The notes under the pieces were generated by a model. The model searched no databases. It was not told the origin of the DNA and saw only the letters and a program-made list of their open reading frames with translations. Shown in pieces: positions 25,030 through 33,401 of a stretch of DNA of 53,222 nucleotides (positions are counted from its first letter, which is position 1; each line of letters opens with the position of its first letter). Origin of the DNA: JBPCIX01 sp051005875 (lineage in GTDB: Bacteria > Actinomycetota > CADDZG01 > JAHWKV01); NCBI GenBank assembly GCA_051005875.1, contig JBPCIX010000065.1, positions 1 to 53,222 on the forward strand, read 5' to 3'. The position numbers and the translations under genes are program-made.

Positions 25030-26346
25030 CTACCTGATAAGGCGGGAGCGCAGGAGTAAACCGATGTGAGCCGCGCCGAGGGCTACTAACAGAAGGGTGG
25101 CCGTCAACTTAGCCGGCGAGAGCGGGGCGGAGTTCTTAACGGGCAGCTGAAGGTCGGCTGCCAGTGGAATTGTAGGCGGTTCCTTGTCATTGTTGGGATC
25201 TTTGTTGGGGTCTTTGTTGGGCAAAGCGATAACGGGAGTCGGAGGCGGTGCCGGCGCGGATGGCGCTGGGAGGCTTGCAGCCCCCTGTGGGGCCGCTACG
25301 GGCCCTGGCTGGCGGAGAGCTTTGCCCGCTGGCGGCGGCGCGGGGGCCGGCGCCGCGGGCTGCTGAGCCGGGCCAGAAGCCGCCAACGAAACCCCAAGGG
25401 CTGAGGCGACATTCAAGAATCTGTAGCTGCTTGATTCTCCCCTGCATGAGATAGCCGGGCCACGGGCGCTTGAAATAATTCGGCTTGCTGCAGACGGAGC
25501 GCTCGATCCTTGCGACATCAACAGTGCCATTGCTCCCGAAACAAAGGGGGCCGCCAAAGAAGTGCCGGAGGAACTCGCGTACCCACCGCCGAGATAGGTC
25601 GACAAAATGTCCGTCCCCGAAGAGCGGCCACCGGCCCCGCCGGGGGCCAAAATGTCGACGCCGCTGCCATAGTTGGTGAAGCTTGAGCAAGCATCTTCTC
25701 GGGTACTGGCCCCGACGACAATAATGCCGCTGCCCGAAGGAGCGTCGTACTGATTGTCCGCACCATCGTTGCCCGCCGCAACGACTACGGCTGCCCCACG
25801 GCTGGTTGCGTAATTTATCGCAGCTCGAACGTCTTCAACAAGCAACAAACTGCTCCCCGGGCCAACAAAACTGAGATTCAGGACGAGGCGGCCAGGCACG
25901 TTATCGACCGCCCAAGCAATCGCCGCAGCCACCTTGTCGGATCCGGCGTTGCCGGCGCCATCGAAGACTCTCACCGGAACGATTCGGGCGTTTGGCGCGA
26001 CTCCTGCTATACCGACGCCATTGCCCGTTGAGGCGGCCGCTATGCCGGCCGTCAGAGTGCCATGACCGTTATCGTCATCGGGGGAGTTGTCGCCGTCGAC
26101 GAAATCCTTGCCCCCAGAAATCTTGCCCCGAAGATCCGGGTGCGAGAGGTCTGCCCCGCTGTCGATAAGTGCGATCGATACGCCGTCGCCTCTCGAGGCG
26201 CTCCAGGCAGCTTCTGCCTCAATTTTGTGAAGTCCCCACTGATCGCCAAATCGAGGGTCATTACTCGCTACTGCCGAAAGGGGGCCGGCCAGCATAAACA
26301 GAGCAATCGCCAAAACTACAGCAGCCGAAGTTCGAATGACGCGCAT
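25030..26346 (-). CDS. Subtilisin-family (S8) serine protease, membrane-anchored, paralogue
   Basis: A 438-aa exported protease built like the one at 14718: signal peptide, Asp in SIALIDSGADLSHPDL, His in NGHGTLTAG, Asn in VVAAGNDG, Ser in SSGTSLAAPFVSG, then a long Pro/Ala linker, a C-terminal helix (AKLTATLLLVALGAAHIGLLL) and tail RSRLIR. The linker contains the in-frame repeat NKDPNKDPNNDK. A GGAGAGGGAA ribosome site precedes ATG 26346. It shares the opening DPRFGDQWGLHKIEAEAAWS with its paralogue, so the pair arose by duplication. Confidence 0.92.
   Translation of the reverse strand: MRVIRTSAAVVLAIALFMLAGPLSAVASNDPRFGDQWGLHKIEAEAAWSASRGDGVSIALIDSGADLSHPDLRGKISGGKDFVDGDNSPDDDNGHGTLTAGIAAASTGNGVGIAGVAPNARIVPVRVFDGAGNAGSDKVAAAIAWAVDNVPGRLVLNLSFVGPGSSLLLVEDVRAAINYATSRGAAVVVAAGNDGADNQYDAPSGSGIIVVGASTREDACSSFTNYGSGVDILAPGGAGGRSSGTDILSTYLGGGYASSSGTSLAAPFVSGAMALLMSQGSSAPSAASRIISSARGPAISCRGESSSYRFLNVASALGVSLAASGPAQQPAAPAPAPPPAGKALRQPGPVAAPQGAASLPAPSAPAPPPTPVIALPNKDPNKDPNNDKEPPTIPLAADLQLPVKNSAPLSPAKLTATLLLVALGAAHIGLLLRSRLIR
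25190..25221. repeat. 12-bp in-frame tandem repeat in the subtilase linker (2.7 copies)
   Basis: TTGTTGGG(A/G)TCT is repeated on the plus strand and encodes NKDP units on the minus strand, just before the membrane anchor of the second subtilase. The 12-bp unit preserves the frame. Confidence 0.93.
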
Positions 26347-26443
26347 GAACAGTTCCCTCTCCTCTACCCTAGTGTAGTGTCCCGTACTAGATCCCTACCT
26401 AAGCATACGCATGACCTGCCCAATTCCCACCCCCCTACACCAG

Positions 26444-26515
26444 GATATTTGCGATATTTGCGATATTTGCGATATTTGCGATATTTGCGATATTTGCGAT
26501 ATTTGCGATATTTGC
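26444..26515. repeat. 9-bp tandem array downstream of the histidine phosphatase (8 copies)
   Basis: GATATTTGC is repeated eight times without change. On the minus strand it begins about 11 bp past the stop of the phosphatase and ends about 95 bp before the start of the subtilase gene. It contains no stop in any minus frame; read in another frame it encodes repeated Arg-Lys-Tyr. Confidence 0.97.
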
Positions 26516-26526
26516 CGATTTTTCGC

Positions 26527-27126
26527 TCACACTTGATCGCCGACGGGCTCGTAATGGCTTCGGAGGCGCTGTTCGCCGTCGAATTCGAGGGTGGTAACTG
26601 AGGCCTGGGCGCACGGGAGTTTCGCCCGCCAGGGGGGCCTTGGATCTCCTTCAAACCACAGCCGGGCCACCAAAACTGGCGTCATATGCGTGACGACCAC
26701 AACCTCGCCGCCTTGATTAGCGCGGCGGACCAAATCGATAGCTGCGATCATTCTCGAGCGGATCTGGTTGTAAGGCTCCCCCCAGGAGGGTTTCAAGGGA
26801 TTCACAAAGTGCCGGAGATTCAGGGGGTTGCGAAACAGGCGGTAGTCGCCAGGGGTTCCCTCCAACTTGGTCGAGCACTCAATCACCGCCGGCAGCTCTG
26901 TTACGGCGAGTCCTTTTGATTTGCCGATGGCTTCCGCTGTTTGAAGCGCCCGCTGCATTGGGCTGGAATAAATCGCAGCTATTTCGCGGTCGGCAAAATA
27001 ATCTCCAAGGGCCATCGCTTGACGCTCACCCCGCTCGGATAGAACGAAGCCCTCCAGGCGGCCGTACCAAATGTTTCGCGGGTTTTCTACCTCGCCGTGC
27101 CTTACGAGATGAATTAGCTTCGTCAT
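26527..27126 (-). CDS. Histidine phosphatase-family protein
   Basis: A 199-aa phosphoglycerate mutase-like enzyme: the phosphorylated His in LIHLVRHGEVENP, YSSPMQRALQTAEAI, and the second catalytic His in VVVVTHMTPVLVARL. The substrate is unknown; candidates include sugar phosphates and alpha-ribazole phosphate. The frame is open much further upstream, but ATG 27126 (MTKLIHL) begins the fold. It is divergent from the SDR gene, with about 48 bp between starts, and its 3' end carries the 9-bp array. Confidence 0.88.
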   Translation of the reverse strand: MTKLIHLVRHGEVENPRNIWYGRLEGFVLSERGERQAMALGDYFADREIAAIYSSPMQRALQTAEAIGKSKGLAVTELPAVIECSTKLEGTPGDYRLFRNPLNLRHFVNPLKPSWGEPYNQIRSRMIAAIDLVRRANQGGEVVVVTHMTPVLVARLWFEGDPRPPWRAKLPCAQASVTTLEFDGEQRLRSHYEPVGDQV

Positions 27127-27174
27127 GAGCTCAAGCTTAGCGGTCCCGCCAATCCCGGCATACAGTTGTTTCTC

Positions 27175-27969
27175 ATGAACTGGAACCAGAAGACGTGCCT
27201 TATAACAGGCGCCTCCAGCGGCTTTGGCCTGAGGACGGCCCGGTTGGTAGCAAGCAAAGGCGCTACCGTCGTTGCGGTCGCAAGGAGCGAAAGCAAGCTC
27301 CGGTCCTTGATCGAAGAACTTGGAGGACCCCCCCACTCCTACATCGTTTGCGATGTTTCTCGTCTTGAAGATGTCCGGGCCATGGCCCGCCGGGCGGGAG
27401 AGCAAGTCAAGTACCTGGACCTTTTGATAAACAATGCCGGGATTGCCACCAGCGGCCCGATGACCGAAGCCACCTCGGAAGAAATGGCGGCAGTCATTCG
27501 TACCAATCTGCTCGGCCCAATCTGGTGTCTGCGAGAATTACTCCCCCTCCTCGAAAAAGCGCCCCGAACAAATCGCACGCCGGCTGTTGTAAATGTGGCT
27601 TCAATCGCCGGGCGCATAGCCGCCCCCGGAATGCCCGATTACACGGCCTCGAAGTTCGGGCTGGTTGGGTTCACCGAAGCGAGCTGGGCCGAGCTAAAAG
27701 CCAAGGGAGTGCGCATCATGATGGTCAACCCCGGTCCTGCTCAAACGCCAGGGTTCCCCATGCGAGACGTATTGGCCAACGGGTTAGCAAGCTGGACCGT
27801 AATGGACGACCGCCGGGTTTCGGCGGCGATTGTTCGCGGAATCGAGGCCGGTTCGTTCGAAGTGAGGGTGCAATGGTGGATGCACCTTCTGTATCACGTC
27901 GCCATTGCGCTGGGCCCGATTCGAAAGCATTTGGCCGACAGAAGCCGCCGCCTCGCGGGCAGGCCATAG
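27175..27969 (+). CDS. Short-chain dehydrogenase/reductase (classical SDR)
   Basis: About 264 aa. Nucleotide-binding TGASSGFG near the N-terminus, INNAGIA, and the catalytic Ser-Tyr-Lys in VNVASIAGRIAAPGMPDYTASK are intact; PGPAQTPGF follows. It is an NAD(P)-dependent oxidoreductase of unknown substrate, possibly membrane-associated through WWMHLLYHVAIAL near the end. ATG 27175 is preferred over TTG 27166. A 12-bp tandem repeat follows its TAG directly. Confidence 0.9.
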   Translation: MNWNQKTCLITGASSGFGLRTARLVASKGATVVAVARSESKLRSLIEELGGPPHSYIVCDVSRLEDVRAMARRAGEQVKYLDLLINNAGIATSGPMTEATSEEMAAVIRTNLLGPIWCLRELLPLLEKAPRTNRTPAVVNVASIAGRIAAPGMPDYTASKFGLVGFTEASWAELKAKGVRIMMVNPGPAQTPGFPMRDVLANGLASWTVMDDRRVSAAIVRGIEAGSFEVRVQWWMHLLYHVAIALGPIRKHLADRSRRLAGRP

Positions 27970-28004
27970 GTCACCAAGACGGTCACCAAGACGGTCACCA
28001 AGAC
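27969..28004. repeat. 12-bp tandem repeat between two convergent stop codons (3 copies)
   Basis: GGTCACCAAGAC is repeated three times starting at the last base of the SDR stop TAG. The third copy also carries the TGA stop of the convergent phosphoesterase (27995-27997), so the array links both 3' ends. Confidence 0.97.
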
Positions 28005-29320
28005 GCAGGGCCCTTTACAAACATTGCGTTCTGGTCGGCGGCCGCGTAACGGCGGAAGATATACCCCGCGTAATCGTTGGGCTTAGTTTCCGGCGGGATG
28101 GGGTTCACATTTACGCTGAAGGACCATTTTGACTCACTGCCGGTGCCGATGCGCAAGATTCCGTAGCCAAAGGGCCAATGTCGATTTGAGGGGACCTCTA
28201 TGACGGGTGCTCCCTCCAAATAGTTGAGAGCGGACCGGTGAGTATGCCCGCAGAAAACAGCCGCGGCATCGGTTTTTCTAATCAGATTTGCCAGAGCCCC
28301 GGTCGCTTTTTTGGTCAGCCCAAACACCAACGGCGGAAATCCCAGATAGGGGTATGGAGGGTGGTGCAGAAAAATGAACGTGGGGACAGCCACCGGGCCC
28401 AAAACACCCATCCACTGCTCGACTTCTTCAGAGAAACTTCCCCATGGCACAGCCTCAGGGGGGGAATCCGTGAAATCGCCCCCCAGGATATCGAAGGGGG
28501 GGAAGGGAGAAATCTCAGCAACGGCCGAGTTCAAGACAATTAATCGGGCGCCATCGGCCTCATACTCCCCAAAAGCTTTCCCGCCGAGTGCCGATTCAAA
28601 GCGCGTCAAACCGGCCGAGCCACCAGGATCGGTCGGCGCGACGTCATGATTGCCCAATGTGGCGACGACCGGGGCTTTGGAATTGGCGATCAGGCGCTTG
28701 GCTGCTTCATACGAGTCAAGCTCGCCGTCGCGGGTTAAGTCGCCGGGCACCACCGTGAGCTGGACGCCGGCAGAATTCAATTCATCAATAGCCCGGATAA
28801 AGTTGAAGTTGTTGTCCGGATTTATATGCGGATTTATATGCGGGCTTATATGCGGATCGGCCACAATTCCGATTAGGCGATCTGATTCCATGAATTCAAG
28901 AGGGATTAAATTTGACGGGGGGATATCCGGAATGTCCGGCAATCCTTGAGCTGCCAAAGCATCGTTAACGCTCTGGCCGTCTGGCTCTGAGAGTGCAAGC
29001 ATCCGGTCGTGGTCGCCGGCGGGCAGGTAGCTGCGAATGTGTGCTTCTACGTACATGCCGATTCTTTGCAAAAACATCATGCCCAGCGCCCCCGTCTCTT
29101 CGTCTGAGCCCGCCACCCGAGCCATCCACCCCGCATGCTCCCCCGCCATCGCAGGCTGAATCTTCACCCCCTCGGCCAGGCACCCCCGCGCTAGGATTCT
29201 GGCACGCTCGGCTGCGCGGACCCCTGCCTCGGCGTGGCCCCTATCGGTGAGCGCGACCGATCGGGCGGTCTCGATGATCCAGCACGACAGCATGAGGTCG
29301 GGAACTTCCACCTGGCTCAT
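27995..29320 (-). CDS. Calcineurin-like metallophosphoesterase with unusual N-terminal domain
   Basis: About 441 aa. Residues 1-125 form a helical domain I do not recognise, with many His/Glu residues. The C-terminal part is a metallophosphoesterase: D155-x-H157 (VADPHI), GD at 193-194, GNHD at 223-226, HHPPYP and the closing GHTHRS. The family includes CpdA-like cyclic nucleotide phosphodiesterases. Directly behind D155-P-H157 a 12-bp in-frame repeat gives SPHINPHINP, adding histidines next to the metal site. ATG 29320 is chosen over the long upstream extension, which is Arg/Gly-rich. Divergent from the dCMP deaminase gene. Confidence 0.82.
   Translation of the reverse strand: MSQVEVPDLMLSCWIIETARSVALTDRGHAEAGVRAAERARILARGCLAEGVKIQPAMAGEHAGWMARVAGSDEETGALGMMFLQRIGMYVEAHIRSYLPAGDHDRMLALSEPDGQSVNDALAAQGLPDIPDIPPSNLIPLEFMESDRLIGIVADPHISPHINPHINPDNNFNFIRAIDELNSAGVQLTVVPGDLTRDGELDSYEAAKRLIANSKAPVVATLGNHDVAPTDPGGSAGLTRFESALGGKAFGEYEADGARLIVLNSAVAEISPFPPFDILGGDFTDSPPEAVPWGSFSEEVEQWMGVLGPVAVPTFIFLHHPPYPYLGFPPLVFGLTKKATGALANLIRKTDAAAVFCGHTHRSALNYLEGAPVIEVPSNRHWPFGYGILRIGTGSESKWSFSVNVNPIPPETKPNDYAGYIFRRYAAADQNAMFVKGPASW
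28818..28853. repeat. 12-bp in-frame tandem repeat in the phosphoesterase active-site loop (3 copies)
   Basis: CGGATTTATATG occurs three times (last copy CGGGCTTATATG). On the minus strand it encodes PHIS-PHIN-PHIN-type units just after the first metal-binding motif of the phosphoesterase. Confidence 0.95.
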
Positions 29321-29385
29321 AACCAGACGATATAAGGTTTGTGAGGACGACGGGATTTGGATTTGAGTAAGATGGCGGCGTCGCC

Positions 29386-29862
29386 ATGCCTGCCCCTGAG
29401 CCCGTCCCCAATCTAAAACCGGGGGTCCGTTCGCGAGCCGGATGGGACACCTACTTTTTGGACCTGGCTCGCCAGGCCGCCTCCCGATCCAGCTGCACCC
29501 AATACCGCCACGGCGCAGTAATCGTATCGAACCGACATATCCGTTCGACCGGCTACAACGGAACACCGTCCGGCTACCCCAATTGCGAGGACGGGGCGTG
29601 CCCACGAGGCCAATCAGCGGACTCCGGCAAACCCTGCTGGGGTTTGCACGCCGAGGCCAACGCCATTCTGTTTGCGAACCCGCGGGATCGCGAAGGGGCC
29701 ACTCTTTACATCACTGCGCCCCCGTGCCTGGAATGCGCCAAGCTGATCGCTAATTCCGGCTTGAGAGAAGTAGTGGCGCCGGCCGGACCTGGGGAAGGCA
29801 TGGAGAGGGTGAAGAGGTTCCTGTTGGACTGCAAAGTAAGAGTCCGGTTTCTCGAGCAATAG
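29386..29862 (+). CDS. Deoxycytidylate deaminase-family zinc deaminase
   Basis: A 158-aa protein with the catalytic HAEANAI and the zinc-binding PPCLECAK of cytidine/dCMP deaminases, plus the ComEB-like phrases TQYRHGAVIVSNRHI and TGYNGTPSGYPNCEDGACPRG, which hold further metal-binding cysteines. It likely makes dUMP from dCMP for thymidylate synthesis. It starts at ATG 29386 and is followed closely by the YgjP-like peptidase gene. Confidence 0.9.
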   Translation: MPAPEPVPNLKPGVRSRAGWDTYFLDLARQAASRSSCTQYRHGAVIVSNRHIRSTGYNGTPSGYPNCEDGACPRGQSADSGKPCWGLHAEANAILFANPRDREGATLYITAPPCLECAKLIANSGLREVVAPAGPGEGMERVKRFLLDCKVRVRFLEQ

Positions 29863-29877
29863 CGCAAGTTAGTTCAT

Positions 29878-30504
29878 TTGTCGGACATGCCGGTTAAGAT
29901 AGAACGCATGTTCGCTTCGCCCGTGTCACCGAACCCAGCAGCACCCGCGGTCCAGGCCGTCGAAATTCGGCGGTCGGCCCGTCGGAAGCGCACCATCAGC
30001 GCCCGTCTTGAGAACGGGACAATGATTCTCTATCTGCCCGCCGCCACTTCGGCTGCCGAAGAGGCCGAGTGGGTCGAGAAGATGAGGGGTCGCATCGAGG
30101 CTCAATTGCGTCGAGACCGGATAAATTCCTCGGGCGACCTGGAGCGCAGGGCCCATGAGCTGAATAATCGTTACTTCGAGGGGCGGCTGACCTTTAAGTC
30201 AATCAGCTACGTGACCAACCAGGCCCGCCGATTCGGATCGTGCTCTGTACAAGAAGCGACCATTCGCATATCCCACACCCTGGCAAACATGCCCGGTTGG
30301 GTTAGGGATTACGTAATCGTTCATGAGCTCGCCCACTTGATCGAGCCCAACCACTCGTCACGATTTTGGCAGCTGGTTGAGCGGTATCCGCTCAGTGAGC
30401 GAGCTCGAGGGTTCTTAATCGCCAAGGGCATGGAAAGCTCCGCTCGGTCATCTTCCACAGGCAACGCTCATAGCGAGCCCGAAGGCGGAAATACATGCTT
30501 GTAA
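29878..30504 (+). CDS. YgjP/SprT-like (M48-type) zinc metallopeptidase
   Basis: About 205 aa. The C-terminal half carries the zinc motif VHELAHLIEPNHSSRFWQLVERY, with the preceding RRFGSCS and ISHTLANMPGWVRDYVI, the pattern of YgjP/DUF45 metallopeptidases. The N-terminal half is a basic domain. Substrate unknown. TTG 29878, ATG 29887 or ATG 29908 could be the start; none has a strong ribosome site. Confidence 0.82.
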   Translation: MSDMPVKIERMFASPVSPNPAAPAVQAVEIRRSARRKRTISARLENGTMILYLPAATSAAEEAEWVEKMRGRIEAQLRRDRINSSGDLERRAHELNNRYFEGRLTFKSISYVTNQARRFGSCSVQEATIRISHTLANMPGWVRDYVIVHELAHLIEPNHSSRFWQLVERYPLSERARGFLIAKGMESSARSSSTGNAHSEPEGGNTCL

Positions 30505-30579
30505 TTCAACCTTTTCTCTAGACCAGAAACTTTATCGGCGGTAAGATGATGGGTAGTTCTATGTCTGGAAGGAGGGCTT

Positions 30580-30795
30580 ATGAAGCAGTTGCGAATCCGC
30601 GAACCTTGGGCCGACTTGGCATATGGATCGGGCGACACGGTCCTTGAAGACCTGGTCACCCGTATTCAAATGCTCGAAGCCAGAGTTCGCGAACTCGAAG
30701 AAGCACCAGAAGTGCAGACCGTACCGGCAAGTCCGGGCCCCATTCATGAATCGATCACAATCGGGGGCCGAAGCGCAATGGCAGTAGGGGCTTAA
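30580..30795 (+). CDS. Small coiled-coil hypothetical protein
   Basis: 71 aa. A coiled-coil-like helix (EDLVTRIQMLEARVRELEEAPE) lies in the middle, then a short tail. Expression is supported by a strong GGAAGGAGG ribosome site a few bases before ATG 30580. It lies between the YgjP-like peptidase and greA. I do not recognise a family. Confidence 0.6.
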   Translation: MKQLRIREPWADLAYGSGDTVLEDLVTRIQMLEARVRELEEAPEVQTVPASPGPIHESITIGGRSAMAVGA

Positions 30796-30830
30796 GCAGC
30801 GTAATCCACCCGACCGACTACGCTATTCGG

Positions 30831-31310
30831 ATGGTGAGCAACCCGCAAGACATCGTCGTCAGCCCCGAGACTCTGACCAAAATGCAAGCCGAGTTGGAGG
30901 AGTTGACCACAGTCGGCCGCGACGAGATGAGCGTTCGGCTGCTCAGGGCCCGCGAAATGGGGGACCTCAAAGAAAACGCCGAGTACCATTCTGCAAAAGA
31001 TGCCCAGGGATTGATGGAAGCCCGCATCCGCCAACTTCAAAACGTGATTAAAAACGCCGTCGTCAGGAAAGCGCCGGCGTCGGCCGAGATCATCGGGCCG
31101 GGAGTTGTTGTTACCCTGAAGGACGGCGACGAGACCTCCGAATACCTCGTCGCCGACTCAGTTGAAGAAAAGACCGCCGGACTCAGAACCATTACTCCTA
31201 CCTCGCCCATGGGCAAGGCGGTCGTGGGCAAGAAGGCAGGCGACACCGCTGAGATTGAAGCCCCCGGTGGGAAATTCTCAGTCGAAATAGTCGGCCTGCG
31301 CCCCGCCTAG
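30831..31310 (+). CDS. greA: Transcription elongation factor GreA
   Basis: A 159-aa factor that rescues backtracked RNA polymerase. It has the N-terminal coiled coil with the acidic tip MGDLKENAEYH (D45, E48 and E51 region) and the C-terminal FKBP-like domain with SPMGKAVVGKKAGDTAEIEAP. Length is normal. The SGNH hydrolase gene starts 8 bp later. Confidence 0.97.
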   Translation: MVSNPQDIVVSPETLTKMQAELEELTTVGRDEMSVRLLRAREMGDLKENAEYHSAKDAQGLMEARIRQLQNVIKNAVVRKAPASAEIIGPGVVVTLKDGDETSEYLVADSVEEKTAGLRTITPTSPMGKAVVGKKAGDTAEIEAPGGKFSVEIVGLRPA

Positions 31311-31318
31311 GGCACTAG

Positions 31319-32083
31319 ATGGCCAGAGTCTTGTCGCGCGTTGCCATAATCAGCCTGACCGGGGCCTTGGGTTTGCTTGGCCTGGAGCTTGCACTGGCAA
31401 TGAGAAGGGATTTCTTCACAGCAGATCCGAAGGCCCCGATTTCAGGGGAGTTTGGAGATAAGTCATTGCCGGCGCTCAGCTTCATGGTGCTGGGCGATTC
31501 CACATCGGTTGGGCTTGGCGCCGAACCACACCAGTCCTTCTCATGGTTGCTGGGAGAACGTCTCGGCAAACACTTTCACACCCAACTGAAGGTGCTTGGA
31601 ACCTCAGGAGCCAAGACTGCCGATGTTGCTGATCGCCAGGTCGGCCGGGCAGTTGCCATGCGTCCTGATCTGGTCCTCATCGAAATTGGCGCCAACGACG
31701 CCACTCATTTGACCCCAGTCAAGCAGGTTCGGTCCAAAATGCGCCTTGCTCTGGCTACCCTTTCAAAGGCCGGAATAAAGGTGGTGGTAGCCGGCCCACC
31801 GGACATGGGAACGTCCCGGGCGTTTGCCGAACCGCTACGGAGTCTTTCTGGCTTCAACGGCGAACGCATGAGGCGAGCTATTCAAGCCGAAACCAGGGCG
31901 GCTGGGGTTGTCTACGTCGAGCTTGCCCAAAAGACGGGGCCTGCCTTCCAGGCCGATCCCGCTAAGTATTACAGCACCGATTTGTTCCACCCTGGGGCCG
32001 AGGGTTACAAGCTCTACGCGGACGTCATGTTCCCCGGAGTTTTGAAGGCCGCCGGTGGTCCTAGGGCCACTAAGGCGATTTGA
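31319..32083 (+). CDS. SGNH/GDSL hydrolase, membrane-associated or secreted
   Basis: A 254-aa esterase-type enzyme. An N-terminal hydrophobic segment (about 8-25) suggests export or anchoring. Catalytic blocks: Ser in VLGDSTSVGLG, Asn in IEIGANDATH, and Asp/His in STDLFHPGAEGY. Its last 14 bp overlap the convergent HesB-like gene. Substrate unknown. Confidence 0.9.
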   Translation: MARVLSRVAIISLTGALGLLGLELALAMRRDFFTADPKAPISGEFGDKSLPALSFMVLGDSTSVGLGAEPHQSFSWLLGERLGKHFHTQLKVLGTSGAKTADVADRQVGRAVAMRPDLVLIEIGANDATHLTPVKQVRSKMRLALATLSKAGIKVVVAGPPDMGTSRAFAEPLRSLSGFNGERMRRAIQAETRAAGVVYVELAQKTGPAFQADPAKYYSTDLFHPGAEGYKLYADVMFPGVLKAAGGPRATKAI

Positions 32084-32324
32084 GGACCAAATGGTCGTGG
32101 CGTTCCGAGACGTCCAGAACGCCTTCGCCAACATCTGCCGCCACGTATAGCGTCATACCTTGATAATCGATGGTTTGGTCCCCAGTTTGTGGCGCGTCCG
32201 CAAACCCGGTCTCGACCTGGTCCTTGCGACGGAAAACCCTAATCTTAGCCTCGGGCATCACGGCAAAAGCCGCATCGTACGCCTTCTCAAGAACCTCGCC
32301 GGCCGCTTGCGTGATCTCGATCAT
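32070..32324 (-). CDS. HesB/IscA-like protein without the cysteines
   Basis: An 84-aa protein with the HesB-fold pattern (MIEITQAAGEVLEKAYDAAF, then VGEGVLDV and a C-terminal strand), but all cluster-binding cysteines of IscA are missing, as in a set of actinobacterial HesB-like proteins. An Fe-S role is therefore unlikely; function unknown. Convergent overlap of 14 bp with the SGNH hydrolase gene. Confidence 0.65.
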   Translation of the reverse strand: MIEITQAAGEVLEKAYDAAFAVMPEAKIRVFRRKDQVETGFADAPQTGDQTIDYQGMTLYVAADVGEGVLDVSERHDHLVLKSP

Positions 32325-32368
32325 CGCCTGACGATATCGGTTTCAGCGTCGGCCTGTAGGGTGACTGG

Positions 32369-33364
32369 ATGAAACGAGTAGGCATCACAGGACCCCCGGG
32401 GTCTGGAAAAACGACTTTGTGGAGAGCCGTCTCGGGGGCCGACACCAAGGGCGATGTAGCCACAGTCGCGGTTGCCGACGAGCGCCTGGATAAGTTGACC
32501 GAACTTCACGCCTCTCGCAAGACAGTCCCGGCCCAAATCGAGTTGATCGACATTCACGCCACGGCGAAGACGGCCGCGGCTGCGGTCGCCCGCCTTCGCG
32601 ACGTCGATGCCCTGGTAGCCGTTATACCCTTCTTCGGAGGTCAGGACGGGAGAAGCGAAATCGCCAAAATGAAGGATGACTTGCTGCTGGCAGACATGGC
32701 GCCGGTCGAAACCAGGCTCCAGCGTGCCCGCAAGGACCCGGCGGGAAAAAAGGAGGTCCCGAGCCTCGAAGCGGCGATGCATCACCTGGAGAATGGATCC
32801 TTCATGTCCAGCGGCGCCTGGGAAACAAATGACCTGCAAGTGTTTTCTCCCCTTGCCCTGATCACTCTGAAGCCCTTGATCGTCGTGAACAATACCGACG
32901 AAACCGGCTTCGATCGGGCCGACTCCGAAGCGTCGAGGGACAAAGCAAGTGACGGCGGTGACTTTATGGAGTTTTCTGTGAGTGCCGCGCTTGAGGCGGA
33001 AGTCGCCGGGATGAGCCTCGAGGAATCAAGGGATCTTCTGGAAGCCTTCGGCGTGAAAGAGCCCGTCGTCGGCCGCGTTATTCAGGCGGTATATGGATCG
33101 CTCGACCTAATAACATTCTTCACAACAGGCGATGACGAGACGAGAGCATGGGAATTGCGCAAGGGGGCCACGGCGCCGGAAGCAGCCGGCGTCATACATT
33201 CAGACCTGCAGCGAGGATTCATTAGAGCTGAGGTAACAACCTACGAGCACGTAGTCGAGACCGGCTCGTGGGATGGGGCGAAAGCCAAGGGATTTGTGCG
33301 GGTTGAAGGCAAGGAGTACATCTTTCAAGAGGGCGACATCACCCACTTTAGATTCGCCGTCTAA
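32369..33364 (+). CDS. ychF: YchF/OLA1-family ribosome-binding ATPase
   Basis: A 331-aa Obg-related P-loop protein: P-loop GPPGSGKTT at 8-16, the NNTDE motif in place of the G4 NKxD (as in ATP-preferring YchF), and a C-terminal TGS domain (GVIHSDLQRGFIRAEVTTYEH). It is shorter than the usual 360 residues, with loss mostly in the middle helical arm. It acts on ribosomes. Its last codons and TAA are the first of three tandem copies, which put stops in all three frames. Confidence 0.9.
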   Translation: MKRVGITGPPGSGKTTLWRAVSGADTKGDVATVAVADERLDKLTELHASRKTVPAQIELIDIHATAKTAAAAVARLRDVDALVAVIPFFGGQDGRSEIAKMKDDLLLADMAPVETRLQRARKDPAGKKEVPSLEAAMHHLENGSFMSSGAWETNDLQVFSPLALITLKPLIVVNNTDETGFDRADSEASRDKASDGGDFMEFSVSAALEAEVAGMSLEESRDLLEAFGVKEPVVGRVIQAVYGSLDLITFFTTGDDETRAWELRKGATAPEAAGVIHSDLQRGFIRAEVTTYEHVVETGSWDGAKAKGFVRVEGKEYIFQEGDITHFRFAV

Positions 33365-33391
33365 GTTCGCCGTTTAAGTTCGCCGTCTAAG
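33353..33391 (+). repeat. 13-bp tandem repeat spanning the ychF stop codon (3 copies)
   Basis: TTCGCCGTCTAAG is repeated three times (middle copy TTTAAG). The first copy encodes the last residues and TAA of ychF. As the unit is 13 bp, the three TAA codons fall in three different frames. Confidence 0.97.
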
Positions 33392-33401
33392 AAGTCCCTG
33401 C

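Noticed and set aside
26364..26654. Minus-strand frame with repeated Arg-Lys-Tyr across the 9-bp array
   Set aside because: It overlaps the end of the histidine phosphatase in another frame and owes its openness to the stop-free repeat. No ribosome site or domain supports it as a gene.
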